A stretch of 64,000 nucleotides of DNA from Phycisphaeraceae bacterium (GTDB lineage: Bacteria; Planctomycetota; Phycisphaerae; Phycisphaerales; UBA1924), in contig JAHBXD010000006.1 in NCBI GenBank assembly GCA_019636695.1, positions 124,001 to 188,000 on the forward strand. The letters run 5' to 3'. This document shows positions 35,766 to 45,896 of the stretch, in pieces. Numbering within the stretch: the stretch's first letter is position 1; every line of letters begins with the position of its first letter. The notes beneath the pieces were generated by a model. The model did no database searches. It worked only from the letters and a program-made list of their open reading frames with translations, and was not told the origin of the DNA. The position numbers and the translations under genes are program-made.

Positions 35766-38700
35766 GTGACCCCTGCCGATCTGGAACGCTTGTGGTCGAT
35801 GATTGACGCCTGCATGGGCGTGGACCGTGATCGGCTGCACAAACGATTGCGCGGCTTGGTGGAATCGGTGCGGGTTTCCCACCAAGATCGCTCAACCGAG
35901 CGGCGAACGCGGCGCAAAGGGCTGATCGACCGGGATCGTCGCATGCCGACAGCGAGCGATGAGAAGCTAGCCCCCCCACCGCCATCTCATGGATTGCAGG
36001 GCGCATTGAGCGAGATTGAGGCGGAGATCAAGGCATCGATGGAACGCCGATCGCGGAGACTGCGCAGTATCCCGGCGGTGCACTACCCCTCGGACCTTCC
36101 GGTGTGCATTCGTCGCGAGGAGATCGCTGACGCGATGCAACGACATCAGGTCATTGTTGTCTGTGGAGAAACGGGTTCCGGCAAAAGCACGCAACTTCCC
36201 AAGATCTGCCTTGAGCTTGGGCGGGGAATCGACGGCTTGATCGGGCATACGCAACCTCGCCGCATTGCGGCGAGGACCATTGCCGCACGATTGTCTGAGG
36301 AACTTCGGGTAGTGCTGGGACAGGAGATCGGCTTTAAGATCAGATTCAACGATCGGACTGACCCGAATACGCTGATCAAAGTGATGACGGATGGTATTCT
36401 TCTTGCTGAGACAGCCTCTGATCGATTGCTTCGACAGTATGACACGCTGATTATCGATGAAGCCCACGAGCGATCACTGAATATTGATTTTCTGCTGGGA
36501 TATCTGCGGCAGATTCTGCCGAAGCGCCCTGATCTGAAAGTGGTGGTGACCTCGGCGACGATCGATCCTGAGCGATTGAGCAGGCATTTCAGTGATGCGC
36601 CCATTGTACGTGTGGAAGGCAGAACATACCCGGTTGAAACACGCTACCGCCCGCTTCCTGAGCAAGATGATCGCAACGGCCGGGACGATGATGTGCTTCT
36701 GGACGGCATTTTGAACGCCGTGGATGAAATCGCCGCGGAAGGCCCGGGAGACATTCTGGTATTCCTGAGCGGCGAGCGTGAAATACGCGAGGCGGCGGAG
36801 GGTCTTCGAAAGCACCATCCTCCGAATACGGAGGTTCTTCCACTCTACGCCCGATTGAGCGTTGAAGAGCAGCAACGTGTATTCACGCCGCACAACAGCC
36901 GCCGGATCGTGCTGGCAACCAATGTCGCGGAGACATCTCTGACGGTTCCGGGCATTCGGGGGGTGGTTGACACCGGGGTCGCCCGGATCAGCCGCTACTC
37001 ACCCAGGACGAAGGTGCAGCGTTTGCAGGTTGAGCCGATCAGCCGAGCGAGCGCCGACCAGCGCCGAGGTCGGTGTGGGAGGATCGGACCCGGTGTCTGC
37101 CTGAGGCTCTATAGCGAGGAATCCTACTCCGAACGGCCGGATTTCACTGAGCCTGAGATTCTGCGATCTCATCTTGCCGGTGTGATTTTGCAGATGAAGT
37201 CGCTGGGTTTGGGCAAAGTGGAGCAATTCCCGTTTCTTGATGCGCCCGATTACCGCCAGGTGCGAGAGGGATATCGCACATTGCACGAACTGGGCGCAGT
37301 TACGAGCGAGGGTGATCTGACGCCGATGGGACGACTGTTGGCCAAACTTCCGATCGATCCTCGAATCGGCAGGATGGTGCTAGCCGGCGGACACGAGGGT
37401 GTACTTCATGATGTGCTGATCATTGCCGCGGCGCTGAGCGTGCAAGATCCTCGTGAACGCCCGCATGATCGCCAGGAGCAAGCGGATGCCCTACACGCCG
37501 AGTATCAGGATGCCGACAGTGATTTTGTTTCATACTTGAATTTATGGGCGGCGTATCGAGCGTTTGATCACTCGATGAGCACCAGACAGCTCCGCCGATG
37601 GTGCCGCGAGCGGTGCTTGTCCTTTCTTCGATTACGAGAATGGCGAGACGTTCATCGACAACTTCGAGATGCAGCGCACACGCTCGGATTTGCTGTTGGC
37701 AATGGGGCTTGCGACCGTGACCGTGTGCACAAAGCACTCTTGACGGGGCTGCTCTCAAATGTCGGTGCGCGTTCCGAGAACACGGAATATCGAGGCCCGC
37801 ATGGCCTGAGATTTTATGTACATCCAGGCTCAGCAGTGTTCGATGGTAAACCCGCGTGGATCATGGCTGCGGAACTGATCCAGACCACCAGGTTGTATGC
37901 GAGAATCGTTGCCAAGATCAGGCCTGAGTGGATCGAGTCCGCCGCCGAACATCTGATCAAGCGCACGTATCATGATCCTTTCTGGGATGCTCGTCGTGCA
38001 CGGGTGCATGCCTATGAGCATGTGACGCTGCATGGTCTTGAGATTGTGCATGGTCGCGAGGTGCACTACGGCCCGATCGATCCCGCACTCAGTCGCGAGA
38101 TTTTCATTCAGAAGGCATTGGTGGACGGCGACTTACGAACCAATGCGCCTTGGGCACGGCACAATCGCAAATTGCTTCGTGAGGTCAGCGCCTTGGAGGA
38201 TCGATTACGCCGCAGAGATATTGTCGCGGGACCGGAAACCCGCCAGATGTTCTTCAACGCACGGGTTCCCGACCATGTCTTTACGGGGGCAGCCTTTGAG
38301 CGATGGCGCCAGCAGGCGGAGCGTACTGATCCGCGGCGGCTGTTTATGTCTCACGATGATGTCGTGGCCCGAATGCCGGGTGACGAGGAACAATCGCGGT
38401 TTCCAGTGCGCATCGAGGTCGACGGCGCGACCATTCCTGCGGCGTATCGTTTTGAACCGGGACAACCCGACGACGGCGTTGTGCTGACGGTACCGCTGGA
38501 GGCCCTTCACCGGCTGAACGAGGCACAACTGGAGTGGATCATTCCCGGTCTTGTGCGAGAGCGGGTGATCGCCCTTGTCAAATCGCTGCCGAAGACCCAC
38601 AGGCGGCTGCTGGGATCGGCCGCAGCATTCGCAGACGAGTTTCTTGATTCAGAACCTGATAAGAGCATATCGCTTCCACATGCTATCAACGAATATCTAC

Positions 38701-39767
38701 GTCGTTCGACTGGCGAAGCAGTTGCGGACGACATCTGGCGCCGGATTGAAGTCCCTGATCATCTGCTGCCGATGCTTCGTGTGGTTGATGCGAACAATGT
38801 CGAATTGGCTCGGGGAAGGAACCTGGCTGCTGTGCGACGCGCAGTTGCCGAGCAGACCGGTGACGATTATGCCTTGATTGCAGATGAACGCTTTCGCCGC
38901 GACGGCATCGTGAAATGGGATTTTGACTGTCTTCCAGAGCGGGTTGAGATTCGTCGGCGAAGCGCTCTGCTTGAAGTGTATCCGGCGCTTGTTGATCAAG
39001 GTCGAAGCGTCAGCATTCGAGCATTCGACTGCCCTCATGATGCTGCATGGGAACATGCCCGTGGGTTTTTGCGGCTCGTCATGATTGAGGCTCGTGACGA
39101 ACTCTGCCGAGCAGTTCGTAGCATGCCCGAACTGGAGCACATGCAGCTGCTCTATAGCATGCTCGGTTCTGGCGATGCATTGCGTGAGGCATTATGTTTA
39201 CTCCTCGCAGAGCGAGCGTACCTTCACGATGCACGCCTGCCACGCACTCGGAAGGAATATGAAGCTCTTCTGGCTTCCGGCTCCGAGCGCCTTGATGCAG
39301 CCAGTCTTGAAGTGATGGAACTCGTCAGTGCTGTTCTGGCGGTCTATCAGCACGTGTCCCTTGACCTTGAGCGTCGAATGCCCCCCGCATGGGATCCATG
39401 CATCACCGACATGCGAACACAACTCAGCGGGTTGGTTTATCCCGGTTTTCTGCTTCAGACGCCTATGCCGAGGCTGGCACATCTGCCGCGATATCTCCAG
39501 GGAATCCGTCTGCGGCTAAAGAAAATCGCATCGGGCGGGCTTGACCGGGACCTCCAAAGACTCCATGAGTTGCAGCCTCATCTCGATCTGCTGCATCAGG
39601 TTCGCAGCCATTCGGTCGGCCGGCGAATGCCGAATCATGACGTCGAGCAATATCGCTGGATGATCGAGGAAATGAGGGTATCCATGTATGCACAGGACCT
39701 GCGGACTGCCTTCCCGATTTCACTCAAGCGACTTGCAGAGCACGCATCACGACTCCCTCAAGCATAA
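35766..39767 (+). CDS. hrpA: DEAH-box ATP-dependent RNA helicase HrpA
   Basis: About 1333 residues, close to E. coli HrpA (1300). Motif I 'CGETGSGKSTQLPKICLELG', 'GHTQPRRIAARTIAARL', motif II 'DEAH' in 'LIIDEAHERSLNIDFLLGYL', SAT in 'VVTSATIDPERLSRHF', and motif VI 'QRRGRCGRIGPG'. HA2, OB-fold and the long DUF3418 C-terminal part follow. GTG 35766 gives an N-terminus 'PADLERLWSMIDACMGVDRD' that aligns with HrpA; the longer reading from TTG 35721 is unlikely. Acts in mRNA processing or ribosome rescue. It ends 10 bp before the convergent folK-fusion gene. Confidence 0.95.
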   Translation: MTPADLERLWSMIDACMGVDRDRLHKRLRGLVESVRVSHQDRSTERRTRRKGLIDRDRRMPTASDEKLAPPPPSHGLQGALSEIEAEIKASMERRSRRLRSIPAVHYPSDLPVCIRREEIADAMQRHQVIVVCGETGSGKSTQLPKICLELGRGIDGLIGHTQPRRIAARTIAARLSEELRVVLGQEIGFKIRFNDRTDPNTLIKVMTDGILLAETASDRLLRQYDTLIIDEAHERSLNIDFLLGYLRQILPKRPDLKVVVTSATIDPERLSRHFSDAPIVRVEGRTYPVETRYRPLPEQDDRNGRDDDVLLDGILNAVDEIAAEGPGDILVFLSGEREIREAAEGLRKHHPPNTEVLPLYARLSVEEQQRVFTPHNSRRIVLATNVAETSLTVPGIRGVVDTGVARISRYSPRTKVQRLQVEPISRASADQRRGRCGRIGPGVCLRLYSEESYSERPDFTEPEILRSHLAGVILQMKSLGLGKVEQFPFLDAPDYRQVREGYRTLHELGAVTSEGDLTPMGRLLAKLPIDPRIGRMVLAGGHEGVLHDVLIIAAALSVQDPRERPHDRQEQADALHAEYQDADSDFVSYLNLWAAYRAFDHSMSTRQLRRWCRERCLSFLRLREWRDVHRQLRDAAHTLGFAVGNGACDRDRVHKALLTGLLSNVGARSENTEYRGPHGLRFYVHPGSAVFDGKPAWIMAAELIQTTRLYARIVAKIRPEWIESAAEHLIKRTYHDPFWDARRARVHAYEHVTLHGLEIVHGREVHYGPIDPALSREIFIQKALVDGDLRTNAPWARHNRKLLREVSALEDRLRRRDIVAGPETRQMFFNARVPDHVFTGAAFERWRQQAERTDPRRLFMSHDDVVARMPGDEEQSRFPVRIEVDGATIPAAYRFEPGQPDDGVVLTVPLEALHRLNEAQLEWIIPGLVRERVIALVKSLPKTHRRLLGSAAAFADEFLDSEPDKSISLPHAINEYLRRSTGEAVADDIWRRIEVPDHLLPMLRVVDANNVELARGRNLAAVRRAVAEQTGDDYALIADERFRRDGIVKWDFDCLPERVEIRRRSALLEVYPALVDQGRSVSIRAFDCPHDAAWEHARGFLRLVMIEARDELCRAVRSMPELEHMQLLYSMLGSGDALREALCLLLAERAYLHDARLPRTRKEYEALLASGSERLDAASLEVMELVSAVLAVYQHVSLDLERRMPPAWDPCITDMRTQLSGLVYPGFLLQTPMPRLAHLPRYLQGIRLRLKKIASGGLDRDLQRLHELQPHLDLLHQVRSHSVGRRMPNHDVEQYRWMIEEMRVSMYAQDLRTAFPISLKRLAEHASRLPQA

Positions 39768-39777
39768 TTCCACGCAG

Positions 39778-41700
39778 TCATGGACCAGCCGGAGGCCAGG
39801 CGTGACGCTCAATCGCAGCGATCAGGCGTTTCGAAAGCTGCGGTGCATCCAAATTGCCGTCGATCAAGGGCACTGATAAAATCATCTTCCATGAACTATC
39901 TACGAGCAATACGAACCCGATACCCTCTGCGTGGTTCGTCAAGAGGGCATCGCGGGCAGTCGACCAAAGCAGGGGCGAACTTTCCGGCCCACTCCCCCAG
40001 CGAGTGAACTCCTCCGACACTCGCTGTCGAGAAAATTCACTGGGATCAAACACACAGAGCGGCCTGACAAGCAGTTGCGCCTGTACCGACGATTGCCCGG
40101 AAGCATGCCGCTCGGTCGACATCAGTGCAATTGCTTCGGCGGCATCGACAGCCATCGCCCACGCCATCTGCACATGATCGGTTTGGCCCTCCGCACGCCA
40201 GGGATACACGACAAAAGCGGCATACCGGTAACCACGAATAGGTCGATCCTGAGTTTCCGTCCCCGGGCTGAACTCGCGAGCGACGTTCCATGGTTGCATG
40301 GTCCACGTGTTTAACCGCGTGAGATCGACGACATCGCCGGGCACGAGTAGTGCAGGAATGGGTCTGAAGTCGGCTGCACTCTCTACACGCTGCCGGCCAT
40401 CGGCAATGATGTCCCATATCTCAGGCTGTCCGGGATCGATCGGTTTGAGATTGATCGTGACAAGGGTCTCGCCGGCACGCGAGGGCCACGCTGCTTGTAC
40501 TCGCGCAAGCCGCCAGGAAACGGTATCGATCAGAACTTCCATCGGGAGTGGTGCAGCAGATGGCAGAGAGTTCACGCTGATCAACCCCACGACGCCGGAA
40601 GGAAGGTCCGATCGCTTCGAAAGAAACCACCGTGATTCTCCAGCAGCAGGAAGCAACGGTTCGCGATTGTCACCTAGCGCCAATGTCGCTCCGGGCAGCG
40701 GCAACGGGGGCAGAACTCGTCTGATCGACGACATCGAGAGAGAATCGTCGAGCACCCACTCGACGTATCGCAAAGTATCACGCGGATGCACCGCAAGAAC
40801 TCTTGTTCGATCAGCTTCTTCAACGGCGGCAAGGATCAGATCATCCGTTTCGACTCGCAGACGAGCAGGTCGATGATGATCGCCCGCATCCATTCGTACG
40901 ACCACCACTGCACGCGAAGAGCCTGAAGGTGAATCGAGATGAAACTCCATGCTCTCGGCGATCGGCCCAGCGCGATACCCCCGGATCAGGGTCATCAGAA
41001 TTGCATCTGCTCCGTATGCTCTCCAGTACGAGCGTGCAATCGGCGCCCCTCCCGACGGCGGCCGCGCTTCCACAATACCGGATGCAATCAAACCGATGAA
41101 CATTGCCGCGCATATTGCCAGTACTCGCAGCATGGACTCAGAAGCACTCGACCTGATACTCCCGTATTTCTGTGAAGATCTTGCTTCGCGGGCGTCACTT
41201 CGATCCGCTTCTTGCATCTGGATACGACATGCCTCCAGATGCTCGTGAACAGTACATCCGGTTGTCGGAATGACACGATCGCCCGCGATCTCCGCGAGTG
41301 GCTCGAGAACAAACGGCCGCTCTGTCATTCGAGGGTGGGGAACCGTCAAACCCGGCTCCGCAATGATACGGTCATCATACAGCAACAGGTCGAGATCGAG
41401 CGTGCGCGGTCCCCAACGAGATCCGTGTGTTCGATCGCGGCCGTGCTTCCGCTCAATCACCAGTAGTCGTTCGAGCAGTTCATGCGGAGTTGCAGACGTT
41501 TCCAGTTGGACAACGGCGTTGAGATATCGCCCCTGTCCAGAAGGGCCGACCGGATCTGTTTCTATCACCGTACTGACAGCGCGCACGACGATACCTGGTG
41601 AGGCGGCAAGATCGCTGAGGGCAGCGAGAAGAACTCCCAGGCGATCTCCGAGATTCGAACCCATCGCAACATACGCCGTGCTTTCTAATCGAGTCGGCAT
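39778..41700 (-). CDS. folK: FolK (HPPK) continuous in frame with a signal-anchored extracytoplasmic protein
   Basis: One open frame of 640 residues. Residues 1-160 are 6-hydroxymethyl-7,8-dihydropterin pyrophosphokinase: 'YVAMGSNLGDRLGVLLAAL', 'IETDPVGPSGQGRYLNAVVQ' and the signature 'GPRTLDLDLLLYDD'. A linker with no stop codon leads into 'MLRVLAICAAMFIGLIASG' at about 190, which looks like a signal peptide or membrane anchor. About 430 residues of unrecognised, probably extracytoplasmic sequence follow. A separate second start at ATG 41133 is possible but has no clear ribosome-binding site. The start is ATG 41700, or GTG 41709, which overlaps the coaE stop (GTGA). Either a real fusion with a cytoplasmic N-terminus or two genes without a stop between them. 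Confidence 0.75.
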   Translation of the reverse strand: MPTRLESTAYVAMGSNLGDRLGVLLAALSDLAASPGIVVRAVSTVIETDPVGPSGQGRYLNAVVQLETSATPHELLERLLVIERKHGRDRTHGSRWGPRTLDLDLLLYDDRIIAEPGLTVPHPRMTERPFVLEPLAEIAGDRVIPTTGCTVHEHLEACRIQMQEADRSDAREARSSQKYGSIRSSASESMLRVLAICAAMFIGLIASGIVEARPPSGGAPIARSYWRAYGADAILMTLIRGYRAGPIAESMEFHLDSPSGSSRAVVVVRMDAGDHHRPARLRVETDDLILAAVEEADRTRVLAVHPRDTLRYVEWVLDDSLSMSSIRRVLPPLPLPGATLALGDNREPLLPAAGESRWFLSKRSDLPSGVVGLISVNSLPSAAPLPMEVLIDTVSWRLARVQAAWPSRAGETLVTINLKPIDPGQPEIWDIIADGRQRVESAADFRPIPALLVPGDVVDLTRLNTWTMQPWNVAREFSPGTETQDRPIRGYRYAAFVVYPWRAEGQTDHVQMAWAMAVDAAEAIALMSTERHASGQSSVQAQLLVRPLCVFDPSEFSRQRVSEEFTRWGSGPESSPLLWSTARDALLTNHAEGIGFVLLVDSSWKMILSVPLIDGNLDAPQLSKRLIAAIERHAWPPAGP

Positions 41701-41705
41701 CGCAT

Positions 41706-42938
41706 TCACGCCCTATCCGCGACAGGCGGATCTTGAATCGCTCCACTCCTGCTTCGCGGCTGCTTGAGAATATCATGATACAGCGTACGCACGGCGGCTT
41801 TCAGGGCTAACTCATCACCTGAATTGTCCAGGACGACCGTGCTGGCTTGCCGCTTCTGATCCGAGGGCCACTGGGCCGATTCCCGACGAGTAAGTTCATT
41901 GTCGGTCCATCCACGTGCACTGGCGAGCCGCTCGAGCCGCAAAGCACGTGGGGCATCGACAAAGACCGTGAGCTCACATGTCTTCTCAAGACCCACCTCA
42001 AACAACAATGGAGCATCCAAGACCACCATGCGGCATCCCTGTTGCGAGGCCTGCCGAATAACCGCTTCCCTCTCGTGTTGAATCAATGGATGGATCAGGC
42101 TCTCAAGGCGAGCTCGCTCGCTCTTGTCCGCAAATACAATCGCGGCCAAGGCACTCCGGTCCACTTCGCCTTTGTCATTGAATACCTTTCCGCCCCACCA
42201 CTCCCGAAGTGTCTTTTTCACGTCATCTCGCTGCATTGCTCTCCGAGAGATGGCATCGGAATCGATGACGACCGCTCCAAGACGAACGAACTCTTCGGCA
42301 ACCGTGCTCTTGCCGGCGCCGATTCCACCGGTAAGGCCGACCAGAATCGGTCTGTGCGTTTCAACGACATCCGGCTTGTTCTGAACGGTGGATACGGCCT
42401 GTTCGTGCACGACTGGCGAGGAAGTCAGGACTCCATTCTTTGCAAGTACGTCTTGTAGATTGCGATAAACGCGGTGAGGCCGGGCCACACCGATCCATGC
42501 GGCATCGAGGCCGCCCGCCGCAGAAGCCATGCCCAGACTCCCGATGCCGAGCAAGCGATCGAAGGGATCTGCCTTGACGATGACATGCTGGATCCGATCG
42601 AGAGGGATATCCACGATTCCACGGACAAATACGCCGAAGCGGACAACTAATCGCCTGTTGCTCAGAAAGTACAGTCGACTCTGGCGAACGCAAATGAGCC
42701 AGAGAAGCACGACGATGATTGAGACCAGAGCAATCGCCATCAGGCGATCGGGCCAAAGAGCAATCCAACCTCGCAGCGACCATGCGGCAAGCCAGATCGA
42801 AACGAAAATCACCAGAGGACGTATTGCAGCTCGAATAATCCAACGAAAGGCGGGCCGGGAAGCCCACAAGACAACCTCGCCCGCGGGCACCATCCCGAGA
42901 GGAATAGAAGGTTGGGCAATATTCTCTTTATCAGTCAT
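41706..42938 (-). CDS. coaE: bPH2-domain membrane protein fused to dephospho-CoA kinase
   Basis: 410 residues. The N-terminal 175 are a YdbS/bPH2-type module: two membrane segments (about 34-53 and 66-84) followed by 'LYFLSNRRLVVRFGVF' and 'IPLDRIQHVIVKADPFDRLL'. After a linker, CoaE begins with the P-loop 'GLTGGIGAGKST' (201-212), then 'IDSDAISRR', 'VFADKSERARLESLIHPLI' and 'DAPLLFEVG'. Last step of CoA synthesis, here tethered to the membrane. The linker shows no sign of a start for a separate coaE. It overlaps the next gene. Confidence 0.85.
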   Translation of the reverse strand: MTDKENIAQPSIPLGMVPAGEVVLWASRPAFRWIIRAAIRPLVIFVSIWLAAWSLRGWIALWPDRLMAIALVSIIVVLLWLICVRQSRLYFLSNRRLVVRFGVFVRGIVDIPLDRIQHVIVKADPFDRLLGIGSLGMASAAGGLDAAWIGVARPHRVYRNLQDVLAKNGVLTSSPVVHEQAVSTVQNKPDVVETHRPILVGLTGGIGAGKSTVAEEFVRLGAVVIDSDAISRRAMQRDDVKKTLREWWGGKVFNDKGEVDRSALAAIVFADKSERARLESLIHPLIQHEREAVIRQASQQGCRMVVLDAPLLFEVGLEKTCELTVFVDAPRALRLERLASARGWTDNELTRRESAQWPSDQKRQASTVVLDNSGDELALKAAVRTLYHDILKQPRSRSGAIQDPPVADRA

Positions 42939-42983
42939 CCGTATCGCGCAGTCTTGAGAGCAGCTCGAACCGTATGTACTCTT

Positions 42984-45599
42984 TCAAAGACTTGGGCCAT
43001 ACATTATGGCGTTCAAGAGCAGGCGAGAGGGAGCATGCATGAAGCCGCGCAGCGTAACGCTGTCGCCGATGCAGATGACTCTTCCTGATCCGTGTGTGTG
43101 GATGGTCATGAAGGGCTGTCCCGCGAGTCGACGAATATTGCGATCGTTGATTCGCTCACCGATGGCAGGGTCATCTGCGTATCGGCCGATGGCGTGTCCG
43201 GTTCTTCCCAATCTCTGCCGGTGATCGTTGTTCTTGACCACGGCGATCCACGACCCGACGCCCGCAGCAAGCGGATGCGACTGGTCGATCAGCACAAGCA
43301 TCGGCACACCGGGCATGCGATCGTCGGTCGCTCGGTCTCGACGCTCAGCGAATGACAATTCGTGCGTCTCTGGTCTGCGCGGAAGGTCCGTCGGATCGCG
43401 GGGGGCTTCCAGTTCAAGAATTGACGTGGCCGCCCATGTGGCAGCACGCTCGAGACACACCAGCGTGCCGCCGGCTTGCACCCAGTTCTTGATTCGTTCT
43501 TGCGCAGCGCCAGAAAAACTCATCCCGTCTGGAAGCACGATCACGTTGTAATCATCAAGCCTTACCGACGTGATGCGATCGCTGTTGACAACCGTATGTT
43601 CAAGAGGGTGAACGATGTCGATCAAGTGCCAGATCTCTCCGAATGAAAGTGAGTTCGCAGGACTGCCACGAACAAGGGCGATGCGTGGCAGTTTCATTAA
43701 TGCATTGGCATTCGCACCGAGAACCGGACCTTCCTCAGTCATGCCGGTGCCCACCCGTACAACATGCACGCCCAGATTCGCGACATCACGGGCGAAGACA
43801 TCCAAATCGGCATGCGCATTCCGCAGGCAGTGCACGATCAGCGACCCGGCGCTGAATCGAGTTCCTTCGATCACCACTGCCTCTGCGGTGCGACGACAGA
43901 TGAGCCGATGTTTTTGTGCGAGGCCGATCGCACCAGGGAAATTGCTCTGGCCAGCGTCAATCATCAGGGCAACCTGACCTTGCCCCGAGATACTTCCGAT
44001 GGGCGGCTGCCGGGGGGGCAGCGGCTGAAGATCGAGCGAAAGCTCCTGTCGGGAATAGGCTGCATCAAGCCCGAAGAAAAGAGGGACACTCCACCCGGTA
44101 ATATCATATGTAGAGGGGTGCGTTACCGTCGTCGTGCGCTCGAAAAGTGCCCGTACCAAGCGGCCCATCGGCTGATCCGTTCGCACAACCCACGCCCCTT
44201 GTGCGAGTACACCTCGTGAGGCGATATCCGCTGCTATCAATGCATTCCGCTCGAAACAGTGAACTTCTACTTCAGCCTGCTTGACGAGTTTCTCAATCAC
44301 AATACCGTGTGATTCGCAGAGCACTCGCACGCGATCGAGCATGACCGGGTCATTCAATGGCGAGAGAAAATAGGTCTCGGGCCGCCCACGTGCTTCATCA
44401 ATAGTTTCCGCAAAAAAAGCGGCAAAACGTTCGAGCTGCTCTCGGCGGTGCCTGGCGGTGTACTCCAGCGTGGCCATGCTCGTGAGATAGTGATTTCTGG
44501 CTCGTTCAGTCAACGTCAGTTCGTTGTGTTCATCGAGCTTGAGGCGAACTCCGGCAAAGCCGTGCCCGGCCTGTTCACAGAGCATGCCGATCGCGCCGTT
44601 ATAGCACGGAAGCACCTTCCCGTAACCAGGATATAAATAGTCAAATCGCTCCTTGGTGCTGTATTCCAAGCCGCGGGAATCGAACGGCGCCGCCATCGCG
44701 TCGCCGTATCGTCCTACCCATTGCCGGGTAGATGCAGGAATGTTTGTATTATACGGATCATCACCAAGCCCCAGGAAATAGGGCGACGACCACCCTTGTT
44801 CGTGATAGTCGATGTGAACCTGCGGCATCACTTTTCGATACTGCGCTACTCTCGATCTGGACTCCGGGTGCACCAGCCACACCCAATCACGATTCAGATC
44901 AAACAAGTAGTGATTGGCGCGGCCGCCCGGCCAAGGCTCGTGGTGCTCGCTCGCCGCGTGATCCGGATTCGGACGTACTCCCATAACAGATCGGTAGAAT
45001 CCCGTATAGCGAGCATGGCCATCAGGATTCAGCATGGGATCGATGACAACCACGGTCTCATTCAAGATTCTCTCGATGCCGTCGCCCACCCCTGCCGCAA
45101 GTTCGTAAGCCACCCACATTGCGGTCTCGGCTGGGCTGGGCTCGTTACCGTGGACGTTGTAACTCAGCCAGACAATGGCAGGATTTCGGTTGATAATCGC
45201 CTGTCGATCAGCCTCAGCAAGTGATGGGTCAGCCAGCCGCCGGTTCGATTCCAGGATCGAATCGAGTCTGGCTAGGTGCTCTGGTGCCGAAATGAAGAGC
45301 ACGTGGAGCGGCCGGCCTTCGTGTGATTGTCCGTATTGCTGCATACGGACGCGGTCGGATGCCGCGGCGAGAGCAGCGAGGTAAGCCGTCTGATCGTGGT
45401 GGAATGTGAACTGTGACCCTAGGGGATACCCCAGGCTCTCTTCGGGTGTCGGAATGCCCGGCAAAAACTCTTGCCTAGGGAAGAAGCGATCGAGCCGGGG
45501 ATTCCCACGGGCGACAGGTTCAACTGCAGGTGAAGTGACGGCGGAGAGGGTAAGGCCCGACAGAACGAAAAGACATGCATATACGAACGTTTTCCGCAT
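42984..45599 (-). CDS. Secreted M14-family zinc carboxypeptidase
   Basis: 871 residues with an N-terminal signal peptide ('TFVYACLFVLSGLTLSAVTS'). Zinc ligands H150 and E153 in 'VHGNEPSPAE' and a His in 'HIDYHEQG' (about 262-266); substrate-binding 'DPMLNPDGHARY'; probable catalytic Glu in 'CEQAGHGFAG'. The C-terminal 400 residues contain a glutamine-amidotransferase-like beta-alpha domain ('VIVLPDGMSFSGAAQERI'), common in large M14 proteins of environmental bacteria. Probably periplasmic degradation of peptides. ATG 45599 has GGAG 7 nt upstream. Divergent from the sigma-factor gene. Confidence 0.85.
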   Translation of the reverse strand: MRKTFVYACLFVLSGLTLSAVTSPAVEPVARGNPRLDRFFPRQEFLPGIPTPEESLGYPLGSQFTFHHDQTAYLAALAAASDRVRMQQYGQSHEGRPLHVLFISAPEHLARLDSILESNRRLADPSLAEADRQAIINRNPAIVWLSYNVHGNEPSPAETAMWVAYELAAGVGDGIERILNETVVVIDPMLNPDGHARYTGFYRSVMGVRPNPDHAASEHHEPWPGGRANHYLFDLNRDWVWLVHPESRSRVAQYRKVMPQVHIDYHEQGWSSPYFLGLGDDPYNTNIPASTRQWVGRYGDAMAAPFDSRGLEYSTKERFDYLYPGYGKVLPCYNGAIGMLCEQAGHGFAGVRLKLDEHNELTLTERARNHYLTSMATLEYTARHRREQLERFAAFFAETIDEARGRPETYFLSPLNDPVMLDRVRVLCESHGIVIEKLVKQAEVEVHCFERNALIAADIASRGVLAQGAWVVRTDQPMGRLVRALFERTTTVTHPSTYDITGWSVPLFFGLDAAYSRQELSLDLQPLPPRQPPIGSISGQGQVALMIDAGQSNFPGAIGLAQKHRLICRRTAEAVVIEGTRFSAGSLIVHCLRNAHADLDVFARDVANLGVHVVRVGTGMTEEGPVLGANANALMKLPRIALVRGSPANSLSFGEIWHLIDIVHPLEHTVVNSDRITSVRLDDYNVIVLPDGMSFSGAAQERIKNWVQAGGTLVCLERAATWAATSILELEAPRDPTDLPRRPETHELSFAERRDRATDDRMPGVPMLVLIDQSHPLAAGVGSWIAVVKNNDHRQRLGRTGHAIGRYADDPAIGERINDRNIRRLAGQPFMTIHTHGSGRVICIGDSVTLRGFMHAPSRLLLNAIMYGPSL

Positions 45600-45623
45600 G
45601 TACGGACTCCGGAATACTCGGAC

Positions 45624-45656
45624 ATTATGACGTGTCTACTCGCCTTGAGCGAGTAG
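45624..45656 (-). promoter_or_regulatory. Putative promoter/operator of the M14 peptidase gene
   Basis: A perfect 8-bp inverted repeat CTACTCGC-N5-GCGAGTAG (45636-45656) lies directly upstream of a CATAAT hexamer (45629-45624) on the minus strand, about 25 nt before the start codon. Its position between -35 and -10 suggests a repressor site. The remaining spacer up to 45896 shows no gene. Confidence 0.4.
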
Positions 45657-45896
45657 CGAGCACCTAGCCTGCCCCCGAAACAGGGTATCACCAATTTGAA
45701 ATTTGCTGCGGGGTGCGCGCTGCGAGCTCTGACCTGCGTCTTGCTGAGCAGAGGAGGAGAGAACGACTCCGGGCGGGCGGCGGGATGTCGAAACCCGTCG
45801 CACCGAGCCCTGCAGCGGGTAGCATGGTTCTCACGCGTCAGGAGGGATGAGAATCACGCATGTCGGCGTGTCGACCGTCCCGCCCGGAGTCTTCCT

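Noticed and set aside
35721..35766. TTGACA at 35721 as a -35 box, and TTG 35721 as the hrpA start
   Set aside because: No -10 hexamer at suitable spacing was found, and homology to HrpA begins only at GTG 35766, so neither is called.
41641..41670. tRNA T-arm-like sequence (GGGTTCGAATCTC on the minus strand)
   Set aside because: It lies in the conserved 'MGSNLGD' codons of FolK, and no acceptor stem or anticodon arm surrounds it.
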